A stretch of 35,194 bases of DNA from an uncultured Mailhella sp. (GTDB taxonomy: Bacteria; Desulfobacterota; Desulfovibrionia; Desulfovibrionales; Desulfovibrionaceae): positions 1 through 35,194 of the forward strand of contig CAJTRG010000015.1 in NCBI GenBank assembly GCA_910578585.1, read 5' to 3'. The position numbers were made by a program, and so were the translations under genes. Below the pieces are notes generated by a model. It saw only the letters and a list, made by a program, of their open reading frames with translations. It did not search any database and was not told the DNA's origin. Shown piece after piece: positions 23,501 to 30,690 of the stretch (positions are counted from its first letter, which is position 1; the number at the start of each line of letters is the position of its first letter).

Positions 23501-24142
23501 GCAAGAGGACTGCATATTCGGTATTTGATTACAGCCTGCGGTTCCTGCCGCGACTCCCTGCAGCGCTATGAACTCACAGACGCCAAGGGTGAAAAGCTTA
23601 TCCAAAAAGATTTTATGCAGTTTATCAGCGAACAGGATCACAATTTGGCCATTGACGCGAAGAAAGACGTTGTCTATCACGGCTCCTGCCACCCTGAATG
23701 GGCTGGCATCAAGGCAGTCAACGGCGGCAAAATGGCGTCCCGTGCCATTGAAAAAATCAGCGGCTCCAACCTAACCCTGAGCCCCGGCTGCTGCGGTGAA
23801 TCCGGTACAGGTGCCTATTCTTCTCCCGGTATCTACAATGCCCTGCGTGAAAGAAAGAAAAACCGCCTGATTGATCTTCTGCCCAACTACATGGAAGACA
23901 GCCCTATTATTGTCGGCTGCCCGTCCTGTAAAATTGGTATCAGCCGTACTTTGCTCAAAATCAAGGAAGACGGTTACACGGAACTGGCTAAACACCCGGT
24001 TCTGCACAGTGCTGAATGGCTCTCTGAACTCATGTTCGGCGAACAGTGGTTATCAAACTTCAAAAAAGAAGCAGGCAAAATCGACAGCTCCACCGGCTTT
24101 AGAATTATCGAACCCATGAGTAAAGTCGACCCAAAACACTAG
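20513..24142 (+). CDS. FAD-linked oxidase / 4Fe-4S / CCG-domain fusion (D-lactate/glycolate dehydrogenase-type)
   Basis: A 1209-residue fusion that packs a whole 2-hydroxyacid dehydrogenase complex into one chain. The N-terminal extension is about 1-120. The FAD-binding GlcD/Dld module has PRGGGSGMTGG (166-176), SIGGNIAENSGG, and C-terminal HMHAGDGNCHVNIP and SGEHGIG. Two 4Fe-4S motifs follow: Cys733-736-739-743 (CTRCGKCKQVCP) and Cys795-798-801-805 (CTGCGRCTSVCP). Two CCG (heterodisulfide reductase/GlpC-type) domains close it, with CCGYP near 963 and CCGESG near 1093. Such fusions in sulfate reducers are thought to pass electrons from lactate or a similar hydroxyacid to the quinone pool or redox partners. 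The exact substrate is inferred. The AAGGAG site is excellent, and a terminator follows. Confidence 0.92.
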   Translation: MAHKGPHVSISAAFVVNRILRINLDEFESWPTAVQQLASQIAEELFLVAYNPFISAQTVKNSVDERFERESHALAHVYVTAISEGMTMFWSAHDAEVSFRKELVERLGELMPKECIITRPGALVETSTDATDLRMELPLLVVEPDNIDHIIKLVHLANEMKFALIPRGGGSGMTGGAVPARKRSVIVNMTRLTKTEVDVQNKTMLCEAGVITQDAINKAAEYKLLFTVDPASKTASSIGGNIAENSGGPFCFEYGTTLDNLLSWRMVTPTGELIRIERVCHPHHKILETEIATFEVRDDDSGGLRSVIELRGDEIRLPGLGKDVTNKVLGGLPGMQKEGVDGLIIDAVFTLHDQPKYSRVLALEFFGRSMKPAAELINKIVELRNRIRNEGDYVRVSALEEFNVKYVQAIEYKRKSPRHEGDPISVIIVQVDGNDEALLDDSVKEILALVGNNEYIYAALAKDKKESELFWEDRHKLSAIAKRTSGFKMNEDVVIPMPKIPDFAHFLELLNLEMAGKAYRYALQEVGRLQGFPMQDTEFNKEFSYASKIAGAEDSIFEKSEIEVSDDELIMRATLFVDSLGETYPRLREKIQAISQYMRKSRIIIASHMHAGDGNCHVNIPVNSNDPHMMENAEEAVLKVMEMAKKMGGAVSGEHGIGITKISFLERNKIKALRAFKERVDPREILNPGKLVQQELPVRPFTFSFNRLIEDIRESGLADKERFIELLSTVQACTRCGKCKQVCPMVYPERSYQYHPRNKNMILGAITEAIYYTQATKGKIDNSLLEELRFMVEHCTGCGRCTSVCPVKIESAKVALAMLAFLKEEGMGGHPIKSSVLNWLSGNPQSRIPAMAKAAAVGQKVGNTVLGFVPKMWRDRFESPLFSGKGPNLGMHSMYNELNLEKGGYFVPQAKFEELKQSDNGIEAVLYFPGCGGSLFYRKIGLATLNLLTQANIPVLVPEQHLCCGYPLLSSGADGNYKDNLAKNQEYLANLIKAAEARGLHIRYLITACGSCRDSLQRYELTDAKGEKLIQKDFMQFISEQDHNLAIDAKKDVVYHGSCHPEWAGIKAVNGGKMASRAIEKISGSNLTLSPGCCGESGTGAYSSPGIYNALRERKKNRLIDLLPNYMEDSPIIVGCPSCKIGISRTLLKIKEDGYTELAKHPVLHSAEWLSELMFGEQWLSNFKKEAGKIDSSTGFRIIEPMSKVDPKH

Positions 24143-24162
24143 AAATCTAACAATAACAAGAT

Positions 24163-24208
24163 AACGAAAAAGCCCTGCACAGTACAGCACTGACAGGGCT
24201 TTTTCGTT
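24163..24208. terminator. bidirectional terminator between convergent genes
   Basis: Perfect 15-bp arms (24163-24177 and 24194-24208) with a 16-nt loop. T-rich on one arm and A-rich on the other, so it can serve both the dehydrogenase (+) and the OpgB-like gene (-). Confidence 0.9.
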
Positions 24209-24237
24209 TAATTATACAATATTTAAAAACTTTTTAT

Positions 24238-25662
24238 TTAGAAAAATTTATCATAGAATTTGGAGTAGTACAGGAGTTTTTCGTCAAGCTGTTCAATACC
24301 TTCGGTTTCGGAGAAACTTTTGTCTTCGCTGAAAATGCTTATCCCAAGGCCGAATTGGTTATTGTTCCATTTTGCTCCGGCTGCCTGTAAAATGGTAGGG
24401 GCAATATCCATGGGATTGATTTTTTGTGTCAATTTATCTGCTGGAATTTGCGGCGCGTTCTTTCCGGCAAAAAGATTGAATAAAGGGCTTTTTCTGTTGG
24501 CAGCCAAAGTTTTTCCCATGGGTGTATGGTCACCAAAAATCAAAATTGTCACATTATCCTGCTCGATAAAGGGCACCATTTTCTGCATAAAATCATAAAG
24601 CATACCGTCCGCATCCAGCCAGCTGTCACGGATATCGCCGTACTTTCGCTTTTCCTCGGAGCAGTAACCGGGAAAATGGGTATCAATGGTCTGCATGAAA
24701 AGCACAAAGGGCGTGTCTTGCATCCGCAATTCTAAATATTTTTTGTAGACCTCATCATAAAGGAAGAAATCACGCACTCCCCATTCAGATGTATTTTCTT
24801 CATTTATTTTGCCCTGCTCTTCAAAATACTTGCTGTCGTAAATGGTAAAATTACCGCGTTTGAAGAGATAATTCATGCCGGCGAACTTGGCATAAGAGCC
24901 TAAAAATAAATAATTTGCATAGCCATTTTCCGCAATAATATCAAAAATACTTGTCGCGTGCGGCAAAAAACTTTCTGTCAAATATTTATTTTTATCCACG
25001 CCGTAAGGCAATTTCAAAGGCACGCCAAAGAACCAGGAAGTCAGCGCGCCTATAGTCCAGGTTGAGCCTGTGCAATTGATCAGCTGCCCATGGTGCTGAT
25101 ATTTTGTGTACAATGTTTCCAGCCGGGGAATATAACAGGTTGTATCGTCCTCTGTGACCCGCAAATTTGCGGCAAAGGATTCCAGCAAAATGATAATCAG
25201 ATTATTTTTATGTTCAAAAACAACATCTTCGCTCTTGGGTACAGAATAATGGTGCAGGAAAAAGTCTTTCTTTTCATCATATTCAGCCTGTTCCATTTTG
25301 ATGAACTCTTCAAACGCAAAGGTATGATACATATCATAGGACACAAAAAAGCAAAATAAAACAATAAGAAAGGAGAAAAAATGGTCGAATGTTTTTTCCT
25401 TGAGAAACTTACGTTTATAAAACAGCCGGTACCACAGCCAGCACAAAGCAAGGCAAATTCCCATGGCAAGGCAAAAATGCAGGGTAATATTTTGATCAAA
25501 ACCTGTGAGAGTATGGGCTTTTTCAATATGCCATAAAATTTGTAAAATATGGATTTCGCCAAAGGTGAGCACCACCCACATGCGTATACAGAACAACAGC
25601 AGACACAACATGCCAAGAACAAAGAAGAAATTTTTTGCCTTAGTTTTCAACATATTTTGCAT
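24238..25662 (-). CDS. OpgB/LtaS-like phosphoglycerol or phosphoethanolamine transferase (sulfatase fold)
   Basis: A 474-residue inner-membrane enzyme of the alkaline phosphatase superfamily. Three N-terminal membrane segments (about 12-32, 57-81, 94-112) are followed by a periplasmic catalytic domain. IIILLESFAANL supplies metal ligand Glu161. CTGSTWTIGALTSWFFGVPL carries the likely nucleophile Thr201 or Thr203 in an OpgB-type context. DTHFPGYC and LIFGDHTPM are the later metal sites. OpgB moves phosphoglycerol from phosphatidylglycerol to periplasmic glucans. The substrate here could equally be another glycan. ATGs at residues 1 and 4 are both possible because the ribosome site is weak. It follows mutL by 60 bp on the same strand. 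Confidence 0.83.
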   Translation of the reverse strand: MQNMLKTKAKNFFFVLGMLCLLLFCIRMWVVLTFGEIHILQILWHIEKAHTLTGFDQNITLHFCLAMGICLALCWLWYRLFYKRKFLKEKTFDHFFSFLIVLFCFFVSYDMYHTFAFEEFIKMEQAEYDEKKDFFLHHYSVPKSEDVVFEHKNNLIIILLESFAANLRVTEDDTTCYIPRLETLYTKYQHHGQLINCTGSTWTIGALTSWFFGVPLKLPYGVDKNKYLTESFLPHATSIFDIIAENGYANYLFLGSYAKFAGMNYLFKRGNFTIYDSKYFEEQGKINEENTSEWGVRDFFLYDEVYKKYLELRMQDTPFVLFMQTIDTHFPGYCSEEKRKYGDIRDSWLDADGMLYDFMQKMVPFIEQDNVTILIFGDHTPMGKTLAANRKSPLFNLFAGKNAPQIPADKLTQKINPMDIAPTILQAAGAKWNNNQFGLGISIFSEDKSFSETEGIEQLDEKLLYYSKFYDKFF

Positions 25663-25722
25663 ACCGCTGTATTCAAAAATCCATAAAACCTATGTTGATA
25701 AATTTATATTCTAAAATATGCA

Positions 25723-27753
25723 CTAAAATTTACGTTTGAACAGTTTTTCCAAATCATTGCTGTCAAAATGGATCACGCTGGGGCGTCCGTGGGGGCAATT
25801 GTCAGGCTCTTCTGTGGCAAGCCACTGCAAAATAAGTCTAACGGCTGAGGCAGTATCTAAGGGAGTACCCGCTTTTATGGCAGACTTGCAGGCATGGCGA
25901 ATCCAAATACTGTCCAGATTATCCAGCTTTTCCGCTAAAATTTCTTTCAAAAAGCCCATGGCAACAACCCGATCATAACACATGGGGATTGACGTTATCT
26001 GCACAAGAAGTTCCTGATCTTTTTCCTCTTCCTGCAAGGAAAATCCCAAATGCTCCAAGGTTTCTTTCACAGAAAAATAACGTTCTTCTTCGCTTTTATG
26101 CACAGGAAGCTCTAAAGGGCACAATAAATTCTGGCTTTGGATTTGCCCTTTCTTGATTTCTTCATACAAAATACGCTCATGCACAGCATGCTGATCCAAA
26201 ATCAGCAAATTGCTATTATCTTTTTTCAGTAACAGATAGGTTTCAGCCACCTGCCCCATATATTCCAAACCATAGGGCAAGGCATTTTGCACAGGATTTT
26301 GTGCAAAATTTTGTTGAGGCGTGCTTGCTGCAATCTGTGCATTTTGGGCTGTGAAATTTTTAGACAAAGGAGCAATTTCAGCTTGCGGCTCGGCAACAGA
26401 TTGATAACAGGCAGGCTTAGAAAAGGGTTCAGCACTGACCATATCGTCAAAAGACAAATTTTTTGTGGAAGAACTTTTTACAGAACTGTTTTTTGCAATA
26501 AACTGATTTTCTTCTGTATCAGCAGCAAGTTCCGGACTTGTGCTTTTGAAGTATTCCGTCACCACTTCATCATATTGGCTTTCTTTTTGCTCATCTTTGA
26601 CAAAACTCAGGCGGCTTTCATAATCCGCCTTACCCCAAAAGCCCTGCGGCTTTGGCTGTGTTTTCGGAGCTTGCTCTGTATACAAATCCCCGAATTTTGC
26701 TTCTGATACGGCGCTGTGCGTTTCTTCTTCCTGCAAATTTTTTACGCTGAAATAGGAAGGACAACTTGCCAGTGCGTTTTCCACAGCCCGTGCCGTCAGC
26801 GCAAAGAGTGCCTTTTCATCGCGAAAACGGACTTCGCTCTTGGCTGGGTGTACATTGACATCCACTTCCCGCGGGTCAAGTTCAAGAAACAATAAACACT
26901 GCGGATAATCACGAGTGGTTATTTTTCCGGCATATGCCTGGCGAATGGCTCTCAGCATAAGCTTATCATTGACTGCCCTGCCGTTGACATAAAAGAGCAT
27001 GCGGTCCGCCCGCGGCTGTACAGAGCGAGGATTGGAAATAAAGCCGGAAAGCCGCATGTCGTGGTTGGAATAATCCACAGGCACTAAAGCTTCAATAATG
27101 GCGCTTGACCAAATTTTTGCAAGTTTGTCTTTTTTCTCTTCATGGCTGAAAAATTCCATCACTGTGCGCGAACCTGACACCAGGCTCATGGCCACATGAT
27201 CAGCCCCAAGCGCAAGACGCACAAAAAGTTCTGCGGCACGTTTGAGTTCAGTAGCAGGATTTTTGAGGAATTTCAGCCGGGCAGGAATGTTGAAGAATAA
27301 ATCACGCACTTCAATCAGCGTGCCCTGACAAAGGCTTGCCGGCATGCTTTCTTTGATATCGCCAAAATTGACGCACAGCTCATTGGCAGTATCTTCGTCT
27401 TTTGTTTTAGAAACAATGCGGAATTTAGAAACAGAGGCAATACTCGGCAGTGCCTCGCCCCGAAAGCCATAGGAAGAAATAGCAGAGAGATCTGATACTG
27501 TCTGTAATTTACTGGTGGCGTGGCGGGTGACGGCAAGTTCCAGTTCATCTTTCGGAATACCTATGCCGTTATCTTCAACAAGTATGCAGCCTTGCCCGCC
27601 ATCTTCAATGGTCACATGAATTTCTGTGGCTTTGGCATCAAGAGCATTTTCAACAAGTTCCTTTACCACGCTGGCAGGGCGTTCCACAACTTCGCCCGCC
27701 GCAATCTGGTTGCGGAGTTCAGCCGGTAAAAGATGAATTTTTGCTCTTGTCAT
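25723..27753 (-). CDS. mutL: DNA mismatch repair endonuclease MutL
   Basis: MutL, 676 residues, links mismatch recognition by MutS to strand removal. The N-terminal GHKL ATPase is complete: NQIAAGEVVERPASVVKELV, ENALDA with catalytic Glu32 and Asn36, DNGIGI, and SYGFRGEALPSI. A variable linker (about 340-490) follows. The C-terminal domain has the metal-dependent endonuclease motif DQHAVHERILYE at 520-531, with ACKSAIKAG and CPHGRP, so this MutL should nick DNA itself as in bacteria lacking MutH. No mutS is nearby. No clear ribosome site is seen before the ATG, and it lies 11 bp after the ABC permease, so translational coupling is plausible. Confidence 0.98.
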   Translation of the reverse strand: MTRAKIHLLPAELRNQIAAGEVVERPASVVKELVENALDAKATEIHVTIEDGGQGCILVEDNGIGIPKDELELAVTRHATSKLQTVSDLSAISSYGFRGEALPSIASVSKFRIVSKTKDEDTANELCVNFGDIKESMPASLCQGTLIEVRDLFFNIPARLKFLKNPATELKRAAELFVRLALGADHVAMSLVSGSRTVMEFFSHEEKKDKLAKIWSSAIIEALVPVDYSNHDMRLSGFISNPRSVQPRADRMLFYVNGRAVNDKLMLRAIRQAYAGKITTRDYPQCLLFLELDPREVDVNVHPAKSEVRFRDEKALFALTARAVENALASCPSYFSVKNLQEEETHSAVSEAKFGDLYTEQAPKTQPKPQGFWGKADYESRLSFVKDEQKESQYDEVVTEYFKSTSPELAADTEENQFIAKNSSVKSSSTKNLSFDDMVSAEPFSKPACYQSVAEPQAEIAPLSKNFTAQNAQIAASTPQQNFAQNPVQNALPYGLEYMGQVAETYLLLKKDNSNLLILDQHAVHERILYEEIKKGQIQSQNLLCPLELPVHKSEEERYFSVKETLEHLGFSLQEEEKDQELLVQITSIPMCYDRVVAMGFLKEILAEKLDNLDSIWIRHACKSAIKAGTPLDTASAVRLILQWLATEEPDNCPHGRPSVIHFDSNDLEKLFKRKF

Positions 27754-27764
27754 ACTATTTATAA

Positions 27765-28439
27765 TTACTGTTTCATTATTTTCGCATTCATACGTTTTTC
27801 AATCACACGAAGAACATAGGAAAGGCTCAGCGTTAAACACAAATATAAAATAGCAACAGCAAGCCAAATTTCAAAGGCTCTAAAGTTAATCGCGATAATT
27901 TCCTGGCCGCGTCTTGTCAGCTCGGCAACCCCAATAACAACAAGCAAAGACGTATCTTTGAGGGAAATAATAAACTGGTTGCCAAGGGGGGGTATCATGC
28001 GTCTAAAAGCCTGAGGCCAAATAACATAGAGCATGGTTTGAAATTTATTTAAGCCGGTTGAGCGCGCAGCTTCTTCCTGTCCGTGGTGAATGGAAATAAT
28101 TGCCCCACGCACAATTTCAGCAATATACGCCCCGGCATTGACACCAATAGCAATAATCCCTGCTGTCACAGGGGGAATACGAACGCCTAAAGCAAGAGGA
28201 AGCCCGAAATACAAAAACATAACCTGTACAATGAGCGGCGTTCCGCGAATCGTTTCAATATACGCAGTGGCAATCAGTTTCAAAAATTTATTATGTCCGC
28301 AATTAATAAGACCAGTGATCACACCAAGCACAAGTCCCAGCGCCAAACCTGCGATAGTAATTAAAATAGTATATTCCAACCCGCCAATCAGAAGCGGAAA
28401 GGAATCAATCATAACTTGAGGGTGAAATTGAAAAGCCAT
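27765..28439 (-). CDS. polar amino-acid ABC transporter permease (GlnP/HisM type)
   Basis: A 224-residue permease with about five membrane helices. The start at 28439 (MAFQFHPQV) is preferred over 28493 because AAGG precedes it and the longer form would cover the intergenic hairpin. The EAA loop that docks the ATPase is visible as GQEEAARSTGLNKFQTMLYVIWPQ, and YIETIRGTPLIVQVMFLYF is the family signature. It lies 63 bp after the binding-protein gene. No ATPase gene follows; mutL does. It probably works as a homodimer with an ATPase encoded elsewhere. Substrate: a polar amino acid, not resolved. Confidence 0.93.
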   Translation of the reverse strand: MAFQFHPQVMIDSFPLLIGGLEYTILITIAGLALGLVLGVITGLINCGHNKFLKLIATAYIETIRGTPLIVQVMFLYFGLPLALGVRIPPVTAGIIAIGVNAGAYIAEIVRGAIISIHHGQEEAARSTGLNKFQTMLYVIWPQAFRRMIPPLGNQFIISLKDTSLLVVIGVAELTRRGQEIIAINFRAFEIWLAVAILYLCLTLSLSYVLRVIEKRMNAKIMKQ

Positions 28440-28460
28440 ACTTACCTTGAAATAAAACAA

Positions 28461-28487
28461 GCCTGTGAGCGGAAAACACCCACAGAC
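28461..28487 (-). promoter_or_regulatory. intercistronic mRNA hairpin
   Basis: In the - strand RNA a stem of 9-11 bp (CTGTGGGTG with CGCTCACAG, using two or three G-U pairs) and a 5-nt loop lies between the binding-protein stop and the permease ribosome site. Such hairpins often protect the upstream message, so that binding protein exceeds permease. There is no long T-run. Confidence 0.5.
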
Positions 28488-28502
28488 TTTCAAAATTATG
28501 CC

Positions 28503-29249
28503 TTATCTAGCTTCAGATCCAAACCATTTTTCGTAAAGAGCTTTATAAGAACCGTCTTTTTCCATGGAATCAAGAGCAGCATTAACTTTTGCTGTCAAAT
28601 CACTGCCTTGAGGGAATGCGATACCATAGGATTGACCTTGATAGAGAGGGCCAACAACGGTTACAGCTCCATTGGAAGCTTTAGCGAGGTCTTTGAGGAT
28701 TTGTTCATCAAAGAAAACAGCATCAACGCCCTTTGCCATAAGTTCAAAAAGCAAACCGTCGTTGTTAGGGAAGAGTTTTACTTCTTTAGCTTTGGTAAAG
28801 GTTGTGCGGAGATATTCAGCAGAAGAAGTTGCGGTTTTGGTAGCAACAATTTTGCCGGCCAAATCTTCAATAGTTTTTACTTTATCGGCATCTTCAACGC
28901 GAACAGCAATCATAAGACCGGTGTTGTAGTAAGGTTTTGTGAAATCAACAACAGCAGCACGTTCTTCAGTAATGGTGATACCGGCAATGGCTGCATCAAT
29001 GTTTTTGGTTTGCAGAGCAGGGATAATGCCGTTGAAGTCCATGGGTTGGAATTTATATTGAATATCAGCGCGCTTTGCAAGTTCTTGCCAAAGTTCAATG
29101 TCAAAACCGGTGTAATTGCCGCTTTCGTCACGGAATTCAAAAGGTTTAAAGTTTGTGTCATGAGCAACAACAAGTTCTGCAGCACTTGCAGAAAAACTCA
29201 TGCCAAGAACAAGTGCAAATGCACCTAAAAGTTTTGTAAGTTTTTTCAT
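28503..29249 (-). CDS. periplasmic polar amino-acid-binding protein (GlnH/HisJ-like)
   Basis: A 248-residue class-3 solute-binding protein. A textbook signal peptide (1-23, ending SASA-A) is followed by LVVAHDTNFKPFEFRDESGNYTGFDIELW and IDAAIAGITITEERAAVVDFTKPYYN, the ligand-cleft segments of amino-acid-binding proteins. AVFFDEQILKDL lines the second lobe. The AAGGAG site is strong and a promoter lies at 29306-29333. It is the first gene of an operon with the permease and perhaps mutL. The nearest matches in my memory are GlnH-type, but the bound amino acid is not determined. Confidence 0.94.
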   Translation of the reverse strand: MKKLTKLLGAFALVLGMSFSASAAELVVAHDTNFKPFEFRDESGNYTGFDIELWQELAKRADIQYKFQPMDFNGIIPALQTKNIDAAIAGITITEERAAVVDFTKPYYNTGLMIAVRVEDADKVKTIEDLAGKIVATKTATSSAEYLRTTFTKAKEVKLFPNNDGLLFELMAKGVDAVFFDEQILKDLAKASNGAVTVVGPLYQGQSYGIAFPQGSDLTAKVNAALDSMEKDGSYKALYEKWFGSEAR

Positions 29250-29305
29250 AGCAACTCCTTAAAAATAAAAAGCTCCATACGGAACGCTTTTGTATTGACT
29301 TGGTC

Positions 29306-29333
29306 AGTATACACAAGTTTTAAATTAATGCAA
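29306..29333 (-). promoter_or_regulatory. promoter of the amino-acid ABC operon
   Basis: On the - strand TTGCAT (29333-29328), 16 bp, TATACT (29311-29306). The leader would be about 50 nt. The other intergenic bases (29334-29442) are AT-rich and show nothing else. Confidence 0.65.
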
Positions 29334-29442
29334 ACCAGAAAATATGATGCAATTTCAAATAGATAAAAGAAAATATTATGCGACTGTATGATTTATTGCA
29401 CAAACATGAAAAACAAATAAAATAGCAAATAAAAATAATAAA

Positions 29443-30537
29443 TTACAGAAGATTCAGTTTGCGCAGGTAGCGGTTTACAATCATATTGGCAATATTTTGC
29501 TGAACTTTTTGCTTGCCGCCGGCTATAAGTTTTTGGCGAAGTTCATTGTCTCCTTTTGCCTTTTGCATGCATTTGCAAAGGGAATGGGCATCATCATGGG
29601 GATAGAGCAAAGCGCAGTCCACAGAATCAGACAAAACAAATTTCGTGTGCGCGGCAAGGTCAGAGGCGATAAGAACTTTTTCATCATTCCAGGCTCCGTG
29701 CAGCATGGCATAATCGCCTTCACCCTCGGAATCCGCACAAATCACACAATCAGCCAGGGCGTAAAAGACTTCAAAATATTCTTTGTCAATGAGTACCAGA
29801 TGATCCGTAATTGCCATTTCTTCTGCCAGAGCAAGAGTTCTTTGCATTTCTTCAGATTTTTCAAGGCAGACAAAGAAATAAACATTCTCGGCATGTTCAG
29901 TGAGGAAAAACTGTTTTATGGCTGCAAAAACTATTTCAATATCCACAAAAGATTCACAATAGGAATGTAAAAAATATACAAATTTTTGCGGATCTTTTGC
30001 CAGACAGGCTTTTTTGCGAATGGGCTCTATGGTTGTAAAGGAAAAAGGAAAATAAGGCAAAATTTCAAGCTTGTTTTGCAAAGCATACTGCTTGCCAAGG
30101 AGCGTATACAGCCCGGGTGAAGTGCAGAAAAAGGCATCAAATTTATTTTTGACCAAAGCTTTTAAATACGGATATTCTTTGCTCTTTTGCAAATTATTTT
30201 CCTGAGAAATTTCAATACGTTCGTGCCAATCCCCCACAATTTTCAGGGCAGGAAAACTCTTTTTGAGCCACAGAGCAAGCTTCAGCGCATTTTCATCAAA
30301 GGCATGCACATGGGAAATTGCATGCTGTTTTACATATTTTTTCAAGGAAAAATACTGGATAAGGCTATTGCCGGCAATTTCTTTAAACGGAATAAACTGG
30401 GCACTGGCAAAGCCGGCATTTTGTGAATTTTCAGGGCACACAAACAAAAAGTCCACGTCTCTTTCCTTCAAAGACGCGAGCAGATTTTGTGATTGCTTAT
30501 GAATACACTCCCCGGTGCTGAAAAATAAAATTGCCAT
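29443..30537 (-). CDS. GT-B glycosyltransferase-like protein (GT4 type)
   Basis: A 364-residue soluble protein. The start at 30537 (MAILFFSTGE) is chosen because TGGGA precedes it. The fold order is that of GT-B glycosyltransferases: an N-terminal Rossmann half (AILFFSTGE, HVHAFDENALKLALWLKKSF, KIVGDWHER, AFFCTSPGLYTLLG), a linker, and a second half (FVYFLHSYCES, VYFFVCLEKSE, HLVLIDKEYFEVFYALADCVICADSEGEGDY). The acidic donor-sugar region EGEGDYAMLHGAWNDEKVLIAS is at the right place. Sugar donor and acceptor cannot be told. It is a single gene next to no polysaccharide cluster, so a role in lipopolysaccharide or another glycan is only a guess. Confidence 0.7.
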   Translation of the reverse strand: MAILFFSTGECIHKQSQNLLASLKERDVDFLFVCPENSQNAGFASAQFIPFKEIAGNSLIQYFSLKKYVKQHAISHVHAFDENALKLALWLKKSFPALKIVGDWHERIEISQENNLQKSKEYPYLKALVKNKFDAFFCTSPGLYTLLGKQYALQNKLEILPYFPFSFTTIEPIRKKACLAKDPQKFVYFLHSYCESFVDIEIVFAAIKQFFLTEHAENVYFFVCLEKSEEMQRTLALAEEMAITDHLVLIDKEYFEVFYALADCVICADSEGEGDYAMLHGAWNDEKVLIASDLAAHTKFVLSDSVDCALLYPHDDAHSLCKCMQKAKGDNELRQKLIAGGKQKVQQNIANMIVNRYLRKLNLL

Positions 30538-30690
30538 ATTTTTCCCAGATATTTTCAAACTGACGCCCTCTATTTAAGACCAAGTTTTTACTTGTGTCAA
30601 TATGAAACAGGCAAAATTTTTGCGAATTTAAAACTTGAAAAAGACACAAATTCAGGATATAAAAATTTAAATTTATGCCATGAGATTATT

